From Cyclobacteriaceae bacterium (lineage in GTDB: Bacteria > Bacteroidota > Bacteroidia > Cytophagales > Cyclobacteriaceae): a stretch of DNA of 64,000 bases. The position numbers and the translations under genes are program-made. Each line of letters begins with the position of its first letter. The stretch's first letter is position 1. The notes below the pieces were generated by a model. The model searched no databases, was not told the DNA's origin, and was given only the letters and a program-made list of their open reading frames with translations. The DNA lies in contig JANQEU010000014.1 of the NCBI GenBank assembly GCA_028278225.1, forward strand, positions 142,397 to 206,396, written 5' to 3'. Below, one piece after another: positions 1 through 8,177 of the stretch.

Positions 1-1272
1 CAGGAAGAAAAGAGTTCGGCCTTGCTAAAAGAGACACTTGAAGGGGAGGGCTTCACCATTAAATCGGGCGTGGCCGATATACCTACGGCTTTTGTTGCGG
101 AATACGGGTCTGGCAGCCCGGTTGTCGCTATCCTGGCGGAATTCGACGCATTGCCGGGTGTTTCGCAGAAGGCAATTCCAAGCAGGGAGCCTGTAATAGA
201 AGGCGGAGCGGGTCACGCCTGTGGTCACCATTTGTTTGGCACAGCATCGACTGCGGCTGGAATAGAAGTGAAAAAATGGCTGGGATCTTCCGGGAAACAA
301 GGAACGGTGAGAGTTTACGGTACACCTGCCGAAGAAGGCGGTGCGGGAAAAGTGTATATGGTGAGAGCGGGATTGTTTGATGATGTGGATGTGGTCCTGC
401 ACTGGCACCCGAGCAACAGTAACCGTGCGAATCCTGGCTCCTCTCTCGCCAACAAATCGGCAAAGTTCAGATTTTATGGAGAATCGTCCCATGCAGCTGG
501 CTCTCCGGAGAGGGGCAGGTCCGCCCTGGATGGTGTTGAAGCTATGAATGATATGGTGAACATGCTGCGTGAGCATGTGCCGCAGGAAACGAGGATCCAC
601 TACGTCATCACCAGGGGCGGAGAAGCGCCCAATGTAGTCCCCGCTTTTGCTGAAGTTTTCTACTATGTGAGAAATCCCAAAGTGCAGAATGTAAAGGCCA
701 TTTTTGAGCGGGTAGTGAAATGTGCAGAGGGTGCGGCTTTCGGAACGGAAACGGAAATGGATTATGAGATCATTCACGGCCTGTACAACCTGCTGCCCAA
801 TGAGACACTGTCTGAAAAGATGCATGCAAACCTGACGAAAGTGGGCGGCGTGATATATGACGACGAAGACAGGGCCTTTGGTGAGAAGATACTGGCCTCT
901 TACCCCGGCAACTACAAACTGGAGGATGCTGCTGAGATCAAGCCTTATACTACCAAAATCGGAAGTGTTGGAGGGTCAACAGATGTGGGTGATATCAGCT
1001 GGATGGTTCCCACGGCCGGTTTGGGCGCGGCGACCTGGGTGCCTGGTACTTCCGCCCACACCTGGCAGGCAGTAGCGGCGGGTGGTACTTCGATCGGGAT
1101 CAAAGGTATGATCGTTGCGGCCAAGACGATGGCCCTGACCGCCATGGACATCTACAATGACCCGAAAATTGCGGAAAAGGCAAAAGAGGAATTACTGAAG
1201 CAAAGAGGTACCGACTTCAAATACGAAGCGTTGCTGGGAGACCGGAAGCCGCCATTGGATTACAGGAATTAG
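1..1272 (+). CDS. M20-family amidohydrolase, 5' end outside window
   Basis: The reading frame is open from base 1, so the N-terminus lies upstream and the 423 visible codons are partial. It resembles AbgB/HipO-type M20 metallohydrolases that cleave amide bonds of N-acyl or aminobenzoyl-glutamate substrates. Visible metal-site motifs are GHACGHH near residue 71 of the visible part, EEGGAGK near residue 110 and HWHPS near 130. The middle (KSAKFRFYGESSHAA) is the usual inserted dimerisation domain. No signal peptide can be judged because the start is missing. The family call is firm; the substrate is unknown. Confidence 0.9.
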   Translation, partial: QEEKSSALLKETLEGEGFTIKSGVADIPTAFVAEYGSGSPVVAILAEFDALPGVSQKAIPSREPVIEGGAGHACGHHLFGTASTAAGIEVKKWLGSSGKQGTVRVYGTPAEEGGAGKVYMVRAGLFDDVDVVLHWHPSNSNRANPGSSLANKSAKFRFYGESSHAAGSPERGRSALDGVEAMNDMVNMLREHVPQETRIHYVITRGGEAPNVVPAFAEVFYYVRNPKVQNVKAIFERVVKCAEGAAFGTETEMDYEIIHGLYNLLPNETLSEKMHANLTKVGGVIYDDEDRAFGEKILASYPGNYKLEDAAEIKPYTTKIGSVGGSTDVGDISWMVPTAGLGAATWVPGTSAHTWQAVAAGGTSIGIKGMIVAAKTMALTAMDIYNDPKIAEKAKEELLKQRGTDFKYEALLGDRKPPLDYRN

Positions 1273-1399
1273 GATATATCTACACTGAACTTTACGAAAA
1301 TAGACGGCGTCAATACCGTTTTTGTATAGTTAAATTCCGATTACTCCATGGTCAGGTACAGCCGGATAGGGCTTTCACCGGAAATTGACTTTACGGTTT

Positions 1400-1834
1400 A
1401 TGGATTCTGAAAAGCTTGACAAAATCTTGAACATTATAAAGTTGCTCGCTGAAACCGATGATGAAATTCTGGCTATTGGATTGCGTGGCTCATGGGCCAG
1501 AGGAACCGCAGGAGCTGATTCTGATATTGATTTGAGTATTCTTGTTAAAGACAAACTCAGGTATAAAAGAACCGATTGGATCGAGGCAATTGATTTCAGG
1601 AAAGTGAATGAAGAACTGGATTACTTTACGGACAAGACCTATGGACGAGTTTGGTCCAGACACGTTTTTCTTAAAAGCAAAACAGAAATTGAATTTTCAT
1701 TTGCAGACAAATCCTGGGCCGATAGTGACAATCCTGATGATGGAACAATCAAAGTGATTTCTGATGGATACCAGATCCTTTATGATCCTCACTTAATATT
1801 GAGGAAGCTTGTTGATAAAATAATGACTTTATAA
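1400..1834 (+). CDS. Nucleotidyltransferase-domain protein (minimal NTase fold)
   Basis: A 144-residue protein with the pol-beta-like nucleotidyltransferase signature GSWARGTAGADSDID: Gly-Ser at 30-31 and metal-binding Asp at about 42 and 44, with a likely third acidic residue in EIEFSFA. Such proteins transfer NMP groups to proteins or small molecules, and some are antitoxins of HEPN/MNT pairs. No HEPN partner is adjacent; the next gene, 1 base downstream, is AhpD-like. I chose ATG 1400 over an in-frame TTG at 1385 because it directly precedes the conserved helix. The substrate is unknown. Confidence 0.8.
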   Translation: MDSEKLDKILNIIKLLAETDDEILAIGLRGSWARGTAGADSDIDLSILVKDKLRYKRTDWIEAIDFRKVNEELDYFTDKTYGRVWSRHVFLKSKTEIEFSFADKSWADSDNPDDGTIKVISDGYQILYDPHLILRKLVDKIMTL

Positions 1835-1835
1835 A

Positions 1836-2198
1836 ATGAATGATCTTTCTAAACAAAAAATTGAACAAAGTATTGAAAACAGAAAAAAACTGCATCATAG
1901 GTTTTTCGAGAATTCGGATACATACAAACATTTTTTAGAACTGGAAAAAACAGCATTTAAAGACGGAGGAATCTCAAAAAAACATAAAGAGCTAATGGCT
2001 TTGTCAATTTCCATAGTTACTAAATGTGAACCATGTATTGAGTGGCATACCGAACAAGCTCTTCTTAATGATGCAATTGATTCAGATTTTTTTGAGACAA
2101 TAGATGTCGCGATCGAAATGGGTGGTGGTCCGGCAGGTGCCTATGCAAGGTTTGCACTTAACTGCCTGGATTATTTTAAAGCGCAGCATAGCAAATGA
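1836..2198 (+). CDS. Carboxymuconolactone decarboxylase / AhpD-like protein
   Basis: A 120-residue all-helical protein of the CMD/AhpD family. The AhpD-type active-site pattern C-x2-C-x3-H is present as KCEPCIEWH (Cys64, Cys67, His71), which in relatives supports peroxide reduction or thiol relay. The segment MGGGPAGAYARFAL is the typical second conserved helix. It begins 1 base after the upstream nucleotidyltransferase gene, so the two are probably co-transcribed, although a functional link is not obvious. Bases around these two genes look AT-richer than the amidohydrolase upstream. Confidence 0.85.
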   Translation: MNDLSKQKIEQSIENRKKLHHRFFENSDTYKHFLELEKTAFKDGGISKKHKELMALSISIVTKCEPCIEWHTEQALLNDAIDSDFFETIDVAIEMGGGPAGAYARFALNCLDYFKAQHSK

Positions 2199-2253
2199 TT
2201 TGGATACTTCTTCTAACAGTGAATATGTGGCTACGCCTCGCTCCCCCTAAAAT

Positions 2254-2285
2254 GCCGCAAGTTGAGTGTAGCGTAACTTGTGGTC
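2254..2285. repeat. Palindromic intergenic element, family A copy 1
   Basis: The element starts GCCGCAAGTT and ends AACTTGTGGTC with an 11-base loop between the arms, so RNA from either strand would form a hairpin of about nine pairs with one mismatch. A related element lies at 4640-4662. The 183-base gap between 2198 and 2382 contains this element and no gene. It could act as a weak terminator after the AhpD-like gene, but no T-run follows. Confidence 0.5.
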
Positions 2286-2381
2286 AAAATCGAAGTACAT
2301 AACTTGCCGTTTTAAGTAATAATAAGTCCCCGGATCTGGCTAAATTGTAGTGGTACAGATGTTGTGTAAAATAGTGAATTG

Positions 2382-3380
2382 ATGAGAGCCATTTTATCCG
2401 GAATCATTATAGTGGCAGTATTTTCCTGCCACCAAAGAGACAAACAATGTACCGCTCAAATTACCAGGGGAAATCTCAGGTACGATTTCTGCTTCGCAGA
2501 TTTATCAGCTAAATATTTAGAAACTGGGGATCCCTATTATCTGAATCGCATAGCAAAACTGCCGGCAACAGCGCACCTGGTGAGCCACGCTAGCTACTTT
2601 AACAATGATATTCCCAAAAGTCCCAAAATCGAACTGGTCAGGTATTTACTATCTCCAATAGAGGAAAAAAAAGAAATCCTGACCCATTTCAAGAAGAATC
2701 TTCTTTACGCAAAAGAACAAATTGCCGGGCAGGATCTTCCTCAACAGGAATGTTTAAAATATCTACCTGACAATTTTGAATATTCAGGTAATTTATTCTT
2801 CACTTTTGGTTATGACCTTGGAGTTGTTTTCAGTAACAATGCCAGTGTGAACTTAGCTCATCCGCACTATCTCGAGCACCAGCATGAGATCAAATACTAC
2901 GCTATTCATGAACTTCATCATGCAGGTTTTGTAGCACTCAAGAATAATATGATGCCATCTCTCAACATTACGAAATACAGGGAAATGGCAGAATTAATAG
3001 AATATTATACGCATCTGGAAGGCATGGGCACTTATGCTTCATTGGCTTTAAGAAAAAAAGAAAATGCAATGGATACGGATGATGACTATATCGCTCTGGC
3101 AGACTCTGCATTGATGGAGGAATATGAAAAGGAGTACTTCAGGATTTATTATCATTTTAAAAATGATCCTCAAAGAGAAATAGAGGACAATGACTGGGAG
3201 ATGATTTCCGTACTTTCTGACGATAAGAGATTATGGTACCGGGTGGGCGCTTACATTGCACAAACTATAGATGAGAAACTGGACAGAAAAAAATTAGTAG
3301 ACCTCATCTCTGAACCTTCCGAAAACTTTCTAAATACATATTTGGATATAAGGACTGATACTGTATCCGGCAAACGGTGA
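2382..3380 (+). CDS. Putative zinc-peptidase lipoprotein with HExxH motif
   Basis: A 332-residue protein with an N-terminal hydrophobic stretch ending in VFSC (Cys16), a plausible lipoprotein signal. HELHH at residues 176-180 fits the HExxH zinc-site pattern, and E-rich segments (MAELIEYYTHLEGMG) about 30-40 residues downstream could supply the third ligand. It resembles uncharacterised zinc-dependent peptidase families of the DUF5700 kind, but I cannot confirm membership. I chose ATG 2382 over the adjacent TTG at 2379. It ends convergently with the next gene. Confidence 0.6.
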   Translation: MRAILSGIIIVAVFSCHQRDKQCTAQITRGNLRYDFCFADLSAKYLETGDPYYLNRIAKLPATAHLVSHASYFNNDIPKSPKIELVRYLLSPIEEKKEILTHFKKNLLYAKEQIAGQDLPQQECLKYLPDNFEYSGNLFFTFGYDLGVVFSNNASVNLAHPHYLEHQHEIKYYAIHELHHAGFVALKNNMMPSLNITKYREMAELIEYYTHLEGMGTYASLALRKKENAMDTDDDYIALADSALMEEYEKEYFRIYYHFKNDPQREIEDNDWEMISVLSDDKRLWYRVGAYIAQTIDEKLDRKKLVDLISEPSENFLNTYLDIRTDTVSGKR

Positions 3381-3416
3381 CCACCAGGATTTATTGAACA
3401 CTGATTAAATGAAGGG

Positions 3417-4520
3417 CTATTCGTCAAAACCGGATAACGCAATCCGGAACCCCGCGTTGTTGCATCTGTTTGTTGATTCATATGGACTGCGGGAAAATAC
3501 ACGGATACTCATCGCGTCACCACCCCATCTTCCACCACGGATTACCCGTTTCAGTCCTTCTGATCTGAATGGATTTATCTGATCTGCACTGCTGTACTCA
3601 CCGTAAAAATCTGCGCACCACTCCCATGCGTTTCCACTCATGTCGTATAACCCGAGTCGGTTTGCCTTGTAGCTGGCTACCGGTTTTGTTTTTTCAGCGT
3701 ATTCACCTTTAGCAAGATAAGGATGATCACCCCGACCCGGATCAAAGTTGATTTCGGATGACCGGGCAATATTTTCCCCATTACCAAACCGCACCTTTTT
3801 GCCCCTCTCCCTGGCCGCGTATTCCCATTCCGCTTCAGTCGGCAACCTGTACCCCTTTACTTTGGTTATGTCCAAAGTTTCATTGCCCCATTTGTCAAGC
3901 CATTGTCCGGTAATCAAATCATACGCCACTGGCAATCCATCTTTGCCGCTAAGCCAATTGCAATAATTGATCGCATCCTGCCAGGACATACACACTACAG
4001 GATCGCGATCTGTTTGCTCTACATACGGATTCTGCCAATTGCAGTCAGTGCTAAAATCGAATGAGGACTTTTCCGAAACCCACCAGAAGCATCCGCTATA
4101 AGACAGATACCTTTCGATCAGTTCTGTTTTGGTTTGATCATCAAGTGTGTTATTCTTCAAACCAGTCATATACTGGTTAAGCAATCTTTTCTGCTCTGCT
4201 TCGTTTTCCACGCTTTCGGATGATGTTCTGTACCCGGTTTCCCCGACAAATTTTCTGAACGCTTCAACAGTGACCTCGCATTTTGCAAGGTAGAAATCAT
4301 CCAACCTTACATTGTGAACGGGTTTCTCATCTTCAGCGCCATCCCCAAATACATCCCCCATTTTAAATTTCCCTCCTTTAATGAGAACCATCTCCGGAGA
4401 CTGCGAAGCTGACTTCACGAAAGTACTTTCTTTATCCCTGTTACTATTGTCCTGGGCCATGTTTGGTATGATCAAGCATAAAGAGGTAACGAATGACAGT
4501 ATCAGCTTCAGAGACCACAA
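3417..4520 (-). CDS. Secreted SUMF1/FGE-sulfatase-domain protein
   Basis: A 367-residue protein with a signal peptide (about residues 1-22) and a formylglycine-generating-enzyme-type domain from about 43 to 363. Hallmarks are IKGGKFKMGD, LPTEAEWEYAAR, YDMSGNAWEWCADFYG, VIRGGRW and NRCNNAGFR. In Bacteroidota most such proteins are not sulfatase activators, and relatives such as GldJ/GldK are structural. The only workable start in this frame is TTG 4520, since an in-frame stop lies just upstream. An ATG with an AAA codon sits 11 bases upstream but is one base out of frame. There is no sulfatase nearby. Confidence 0.8.
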   Translation of the reverse strand: MWSLKLILSFVTSLCLIIPNMAQDNSNRDKESTFVKSASQSPEMVLIKGGKFKMGDVFGDGAEDEKPVHNVRLDDFYLAKCEVTVEAFRKFVGETGYRTSSESVENEAEQKRLLNQYMTGLKNNTLDDQTKTELIERYLSYSGCFWWVSEKSSFDFSTDCNWQNPYVEQTDRDPVVCMSWQDAINYCNWLSGKDGLPVAYDLITGQWLDKWGNETLDITKVKGYRLPTEAEWEYAARERGKKVRFGNGENIARSSEINFDPGRGDHPYLAKGEYAEKTKPVASYKANRLGLYDMSGNAWEWCADFYGEYSSADQINPFRSEGLKRVIRGGRWGGDAMSIRVFSRSPYESTNRCNNAGFRIALSGFDE

Positions 4521-4639
4521 TTTTGTTTCATTTCAATCCCTGTCAAAGTATTTGAAGTGATGAAAATGGTTGATAGTTTTAAATATTTGGCTATCTCTAA
4601 AAAGACTGAGCTAATAAAAAAATGTTACAGACCACCTAT

Positions 4640-4662
4640 GCCGTAAGTTTACAACCTGCGGC
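4640..4662. repeat. Palindromic intergenic element, family A copy 2
   Basis: The arms GCCGTAAGTT and AACCTGCGGC pair, allowing one G-U pair and one mismatch, and resemble the element at 2254-2285. It sits in the 259-base gap between the SUMF1-domain gene and the toxin-antitoxin promoter. No other feature is visible in the left part of that gap. Confidence 0.45.
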
Positions 4663-4731
4663 TATAAAAATCTCAAATGCTATTTTGTGTGATAAGTTGC
4701 ATTTATACAGATGTCATGTGGGATTAGTGTT

Positions 4732-4763
4732 TTTGCCAATAGTACCAATTATTGGTAACTTTG
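4732..4763 (+). promoter_or_regulatory. Promoter of the parDE-like operon
   Basis: TTTG at 4732-4735 and TAACTTTG at 4756-4763 match the Bacteroidota -33 and -7 elements (TTTG, TAnnTTTG) with a 20-base spacer. The antitoxin ATG follows at 4780, giving a leader of about 10 bases. An operator-like palindrome lies between the two boxes. Confidence 0.7.
4743..4757. promoter_or_regulatory. Likely ParD operator palindrome
   Basis: TACCAATTATTGGTA is a perfect 7-base inverted repeat around a single T, placed in the spacer and touching the -7 box. Ribbon-helix-helix antitoxins of the ParD type usually repress their own operon through such sites, so autoregulation is the natural reading. Confidence 0.6.
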
Positions 4764-4779
4764 AACAAAATCTTTTGGA

Positions 4780-5031
4780 ATGAGCAAGAACACCTCAGTA
4801 TCTCTTGGAAATTACTTTGATAATTTTGTAAAACACAGCATTTCCGAAGGAAGATACAAGAACGCCAGCGAAGTTATCCGTGCGGGACTAAGGCTTCTTG
4901 AAGAAGAAGAGAATAAGGTAGTTGCATTGAAGAATGCAATTCAACAAGGAATTGACAGTGGTATTGCGGATACATTCGATCCATCTTCACATTTAAGAGA
5001 ACTGAAATCAGCCAGAAGAACTAATGGCTAA
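4780..5031 (+). CDS. ParD-like type II antitoxin
   Basis: An 83-residue protein of the ParD/CC2985 ribbon-helix-helix family. The N-terminal strand (TSVSLGNYFDNFV) and helix (YKNASEVIRAGLRLLEEEE) form the DNA-binding dimer. The charged C-terminal tail (DPSSHLRELKSARR) is the part that wraps the toxin in this family. It overlaps the toxin gene by 8 bases, as in most ParDE pairs, and is preceded by a well-formed promoter with a palindrome for autoregulation. Confidence 0.9.
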   Translation: MSKNTSVSLGNYFDNFVKHSISEGRYKNASEVIRAGLRLLEEEENKVVALKNAIQQGIDSGIADTFDPSSHLRELKSARRTNG

Positions 5032-5320
5032 ATATGAGCTAACCAATCTTGCTGTTAAGGATTTAGCTGATATATGGAATTTTACCTTTGATAATTGGTC
5101 AGAAAGTCAGGCCGATTATTACTATGAACAACTTGTTGAAAGCTTCGGGAAAATAGCTAACAAACCGGATTCCGGAAGGAATTATGAAGGCATAGCCACA
5201 AATCTCTATGGACTAAAAGTGAGCCGACATATAGTATTTTATCGAATATTGAACTCTGAGACAGTTGAGATAACAAGAATTCTTCATGAAAGAATGGAAC
5301 TCAAACGCCGACTGGAATGA
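5024..5320 (+). CDS. ParE/RelE-superfamily toxin
   Basis: A 98-residue protein typical of ParE toxins: an N-terminal strand and helical hairpin (LAVKDLADIWNF, QADYYYEQLVESFGKIA), followed by the C-terminal sheet with SRHIVFYRIL and EITRILHERMEL. ParE family members poison DNA gyrase; RelE relatives cut mRNA. The absence of a RelE-like catalytic set and the ParD partner favour ParE. It appears intact. The 187 bases that follow hold only repeats before the next gene. Confidence 0.9.
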   Translation: MAKYELTNLAVKDLADIWNFTFDNWSESQADYYYEQLVESFGKIANKPDSGRNYEGIATNLYGLKVSRHIVFYRILNSETVEITRILHERMELKRRLE

Positions 5321-5363
5321 AAATCCACATAACATTGAGCATGACGCATGTGCAACTGAGTGA

Positions 5364-5403
5364 TCTTTAAAGTGCTGTCGGGTCTTTTGACGAGGCCCTC
5401 GTT
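5364..5403. repeat. Palindromic intergenic element, family B copy 1
   Basis: The stretch TTTAAAGTGCTGTCGGGTC is followed by TTTTGACGAGG, and an adjacent perfect palindrome ACGAGG-C-CCTCGT lies at 5390-5402. The first part is closely matched at 8034-8060, so this is a dispersed intergenic repeat. It lies just after the toxin gene and upstream of an ABC permease. Confidence 0.45.
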
Positions 5404-5507
5404 CCTTTTGAACGCAAGCTTAGCTTGTAACCATTCCGGAATTATGAAGTAACTAACTATGCAACCTTCTTGATGACTTTTTGTCATTCATTTCAAATAG
5501 ATCAATT

Positions 5508-7859
5508 ATGCTTTACTATTTAAAGATCACCTTCCGAAATTTTTTAAATCATAAGGTTTCCTCTTTGATCAACCTCGTTGGGCTTACGACAGGGCTCACC
5601 TGTGCCTTCTTCATATACCTATGGGTGCAGGATGAATATCAGATCAACAAATTCCATGAAAAGGATGACAGACTCTACCGGGTCATGGAGTTTCAGACCT
5701 ACTCAGATGAAACGTTTGCCACGAATTCAACACCCGGTATTCTAGCTGAAAATCTCAAGATCGACTTCCCGGATATTAAATATGCGGCCACTACCACGTG
5801 GATCAGCAAGTCGCTACTATCACATGAAAATACTTATTTCAAGGAATCCGGTTATCACGTCGGTAAAGATTTCTTCAACATCTTTTCCTACCCTCTTCTC
5901 ACAGGTGATGCAGATCAGGTGATGCAGGATAAAAATTCCATCTGCATCTCAGAGGATGTGGCAATGAAATTTTTTGGAAGTATTGAGAATGCCGTCGGCA
6001 AGCAAATAAAGTATGAAGAGGAACGAACCTTCATCATCACGGGTGTTTTTGAGACTATCAATCCGAAATCCACGTATAAGTTTGATTTTGTCCTGCCACT
6101 GGAAGATTGGCTGGACCGAAACGAATGGGCAACGGAATGGGGCAATAACGGACCGCACACTTATGTGATCCTCCATGACGGGGTAGATCCGGATCTTGTG
6201 ACCAGTAAAATAAGTGGATACATAAAGACCAAAGAGGACAACAGTAATGTGGATCTGTTTTTGAAGAAGTATTCTGAGCAATATCTGTATGGGAAGTTTA
6301 CGAATGGAAAACCCGATGGCGGCAGGATCGAGTATGTAAGGCTCTTTTCCGTGATTGCTATCTTCATTTTGATAATTGCCTGCATCAATTTTATGAATCT
6401 CTCCACAGCAAGGGCATCGAAAAGGGCACATGAAGTAGGTGTAAGAAAGGCCCTCGGGGCAAACAGAAGTACACTCATCAGTCAATTCATGGGTGAAGCT
6501 GTCTTAATAGCTTTCTTTTCCACGTTGTTTTCTCACCTCCTCGTATTCCTGCTTTTACCCCAGTTTAATGAAATCACGGATAAGACCATCATTTTCAACC
6601 CAAACCCTGAACTGTTGAGTGTATCACTACTCACCGTTCTGGTTACAGGTATTTTGGCCGGTAGTTATCCCGCCCTTTATCTCACCCATTTCCAGCCCGT
6701 AATGGTGCTGAAAGGCCAGCTTAAAAGTTCTTTCGGTGAATTATGGGCGCGAAAGGGATTGGTAATATTTCAATTCACCACTACCATTATTTTGATTGTG
6801 GGGGTCATTGTAATCCATAAACAAATGGTGTATGCGTTCAACAAAAATCTCGGGTACAGCCAGGAAAATGTCGTGTTTTTTGACCAGGATGGTGGAATTC
6901 CTGATCAAAGGGAAGCTTTCTTTACGGAACTGAGAAGAATCCCCGGAGTAGTGCAGGCCGGGGGCACCAGTCACTCGATGCTTTACCAGCACAGTAACAC
7001 CAGCGGCCTGGTCTGGAAGGGGAAAGGACCGGATGAACGTATTCTCTTTGAAAATATTCGCGTAGGTTATGAATTTTATGAAACCATGGGATTCGAATTG
7101 GCATTCGGAAGATGGTTTAGTCGTGAATATGGAGCCGATAGTACCAAAATGGTTTTAAATGAAGCTGCTGCCAGGGCTATGGGCTTTACGCCTGAGGAAG
7201 CCATTGGGGAAAATATCAGGCTCTGGGATGAGTACGATATGGAAGTTATAGGTGTTGTGAAGGATTTCCACTTTATGTCCATTCACCGGGAAGTGGATCC
7301 TGCTTTTTTCTGGTTGAGAGGGACCTGGAATGCAGCCGTCCGACTGGAAGCGGGTAAGGAGGTCGCAACCATGAATGCTATTCAAAAATTGTATGAAGAA
7401 TTCTGTCCCGGATTTATTTTTGAGTATGAGTTTCTGGATAAAAGCTACCAGAAACTTTATGACGCTGAACGAAAGATCGGTACACTTTCTTCTTATTTTG
7501 CTGGCTTCGCTGTCCTGATTTCCTGTCTGGGACTGTTTGGTCTGGCTGCATTCACAGCAGAACGGCGGATAAAAGAGATTGGAATACGGAAGGTCCTTGG
7601 AGCCACTGCCGCAAACATCATCTTTATGTTATCTAAAGATTTCACACAGTTAGTAGGGATATCTATTCTCATTGCCCTGCCCACCTCATATTATTTTATG
7701 AGAAAATGGCTGGAAGGATTTGCTTATAAAATTGATCTGAGCATCTGGATCTTTGTTGGTGCTGCATTCTTGTCTTTGGTAATCGCCTGGCTCACTGTGA
7801 GTTCTCAGGCTTTGAGGGCCGCGAGTATAAATCCTTCAAATTGTCTGAAAGAAGAGTAG
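5508..7859 (+). CDS. Orphan MacB-type ABC transporter permease
   Basis: A 783-residue inner-membrane protein with two MacB/FtsX modules. Each has a membrane helix, a periplasmic domain and a three-helix FtsX core. The cytoplasmic coupling motifs HEVGVRKALGA and IKEIGIRKVLGA mark the two cores. This two-module architecture is common in Bacteroidota, usually with the ATPase encoded elsewhere, and none is adjacent here. Such systems move lipoproteins, peptides or antibiotics by mechanotransmission rather than classical transport. I chose ATG 5508 over TTG 5481 because it starts the conserved MLYYLKITFRNF opening. Confidence 0.88.
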   Translation: MLYYLKITFRNFLNHKVSSLINLVGLTTGLTCAFFIYLWVQDEYQINKFHEKDDRLYRVMEFQTYSDETFATNSTPGILAENLKIDFPDIKYAATTTWISKSLLSHENTYFKESGYHVGKDFFNIFSYPLLTGDADQVMQDKNSICISEDVAMKFFGSIENAVGKQIKYEEERTFIITGVFETINPKSTYKFDFVLPLEDWLDRNEWATEWGNNGPHTYVILHDGVDPDLVTSKISGYIKTKEDNSNVDLFLKKYSEQYLYGKFTNGKPDGGRIEYVRLFSVIAIFILIIACINFMNLSTARASKRAHEVGVRKALGANRSTLISQFMGEAVLIAFFSTLFSHLLVFLLLPQFNEITDKTIIFNPNPELLSVSLLTVLVTGILAGSYPALYLTHFQPVMVLKGQLKSSFGELWARKGLVIFQFTTTIILIVGVIVIHKQMVYAFNKNLGYSQENVVFFDQDGGIPDQREAFFTELRRIPGVVQAGGTSHSMLYQHSNTSGLVWKGKGPDERILFENIRVGYEFYETMGFELAFGRWFSREYGADSTKMVLNEAAARAMGFTPEEAIGENIRLWDEYDMEVIGVVKDFHFMSIHREVDPAFFWLRGTWNAAVRLEAGKEVATMNAIQKLYEEFCPGFIFEYEFLDKSYQKLYDAERKIGTLSSYFAGFAVLISCLGLFGLAAFTAERRIKEIGIRKVLGATAANIIFMLSKDFTQLVGISILIALPTSYYFMRKWLEGFAYKIDLSIWIFVGAAFLSLVIAWLTVSSQALRAASINPSNCLKEE

Positions 7860-8033
7860 ATTTCCGTCAATCCCGCAGGATATTCCAATCCGGAATCACG
7901 ATACTCCATTAGCATAGCGTTAACCTGTAGTAAAATCTAAGTCCGTATTTATCATTATAAGTAAAAATTACAAGTTCCGGATCGGCGCCAGCTCTAATTT
8001 GTTTCTTTTGCTGTTGTCAACCGGATTGATGTG

Positions 8034-8096
8034 TTTAAAGCGCTGTCAGGTCTTTCGACGGGACAGCCGGATGCCATCAGTCAGGTCTAAAGACCT
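8034..8096. repeat. Palindromic intergenic element, family B copy 2
   Basis: The sequence TTTAAAGCGCTGTCAGGTC with GCTGTC...GACAGC arms closely matches the element at 5364. It is followed by a perfect palindrome AGGTCT-AA-AGACCT at 8083-8096. The surrounding 318-base gap (7860-8177) holds no gene. A short ACGTT-rich run follows at 8098-8113. Confidence 0.5.
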
Positions 8097-8177
8097 AACG
8101 TTACGTTACGTTGGAAGCCTTATAACGTAATATCTACGCTGAAACTTTCGTTTCAATATTGAATCCAGTAAGCCAAC

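Noticed and set aside
1400..2198. HEPN/MNT toxin-antitoxin pair
   Set aside because: The nucleotidyltransferase partner gene is AhpD-like, with CxxC and His, not HEPN (no RxxxxH motif).
3417..4520. True sulfatase-activating enzyme
   Set aside because: No sulfatase is nearby, and in Bacteroidota the domain is widely reused; the catalytic Cys arrangement of genuine FGE cannot be confirmed here.
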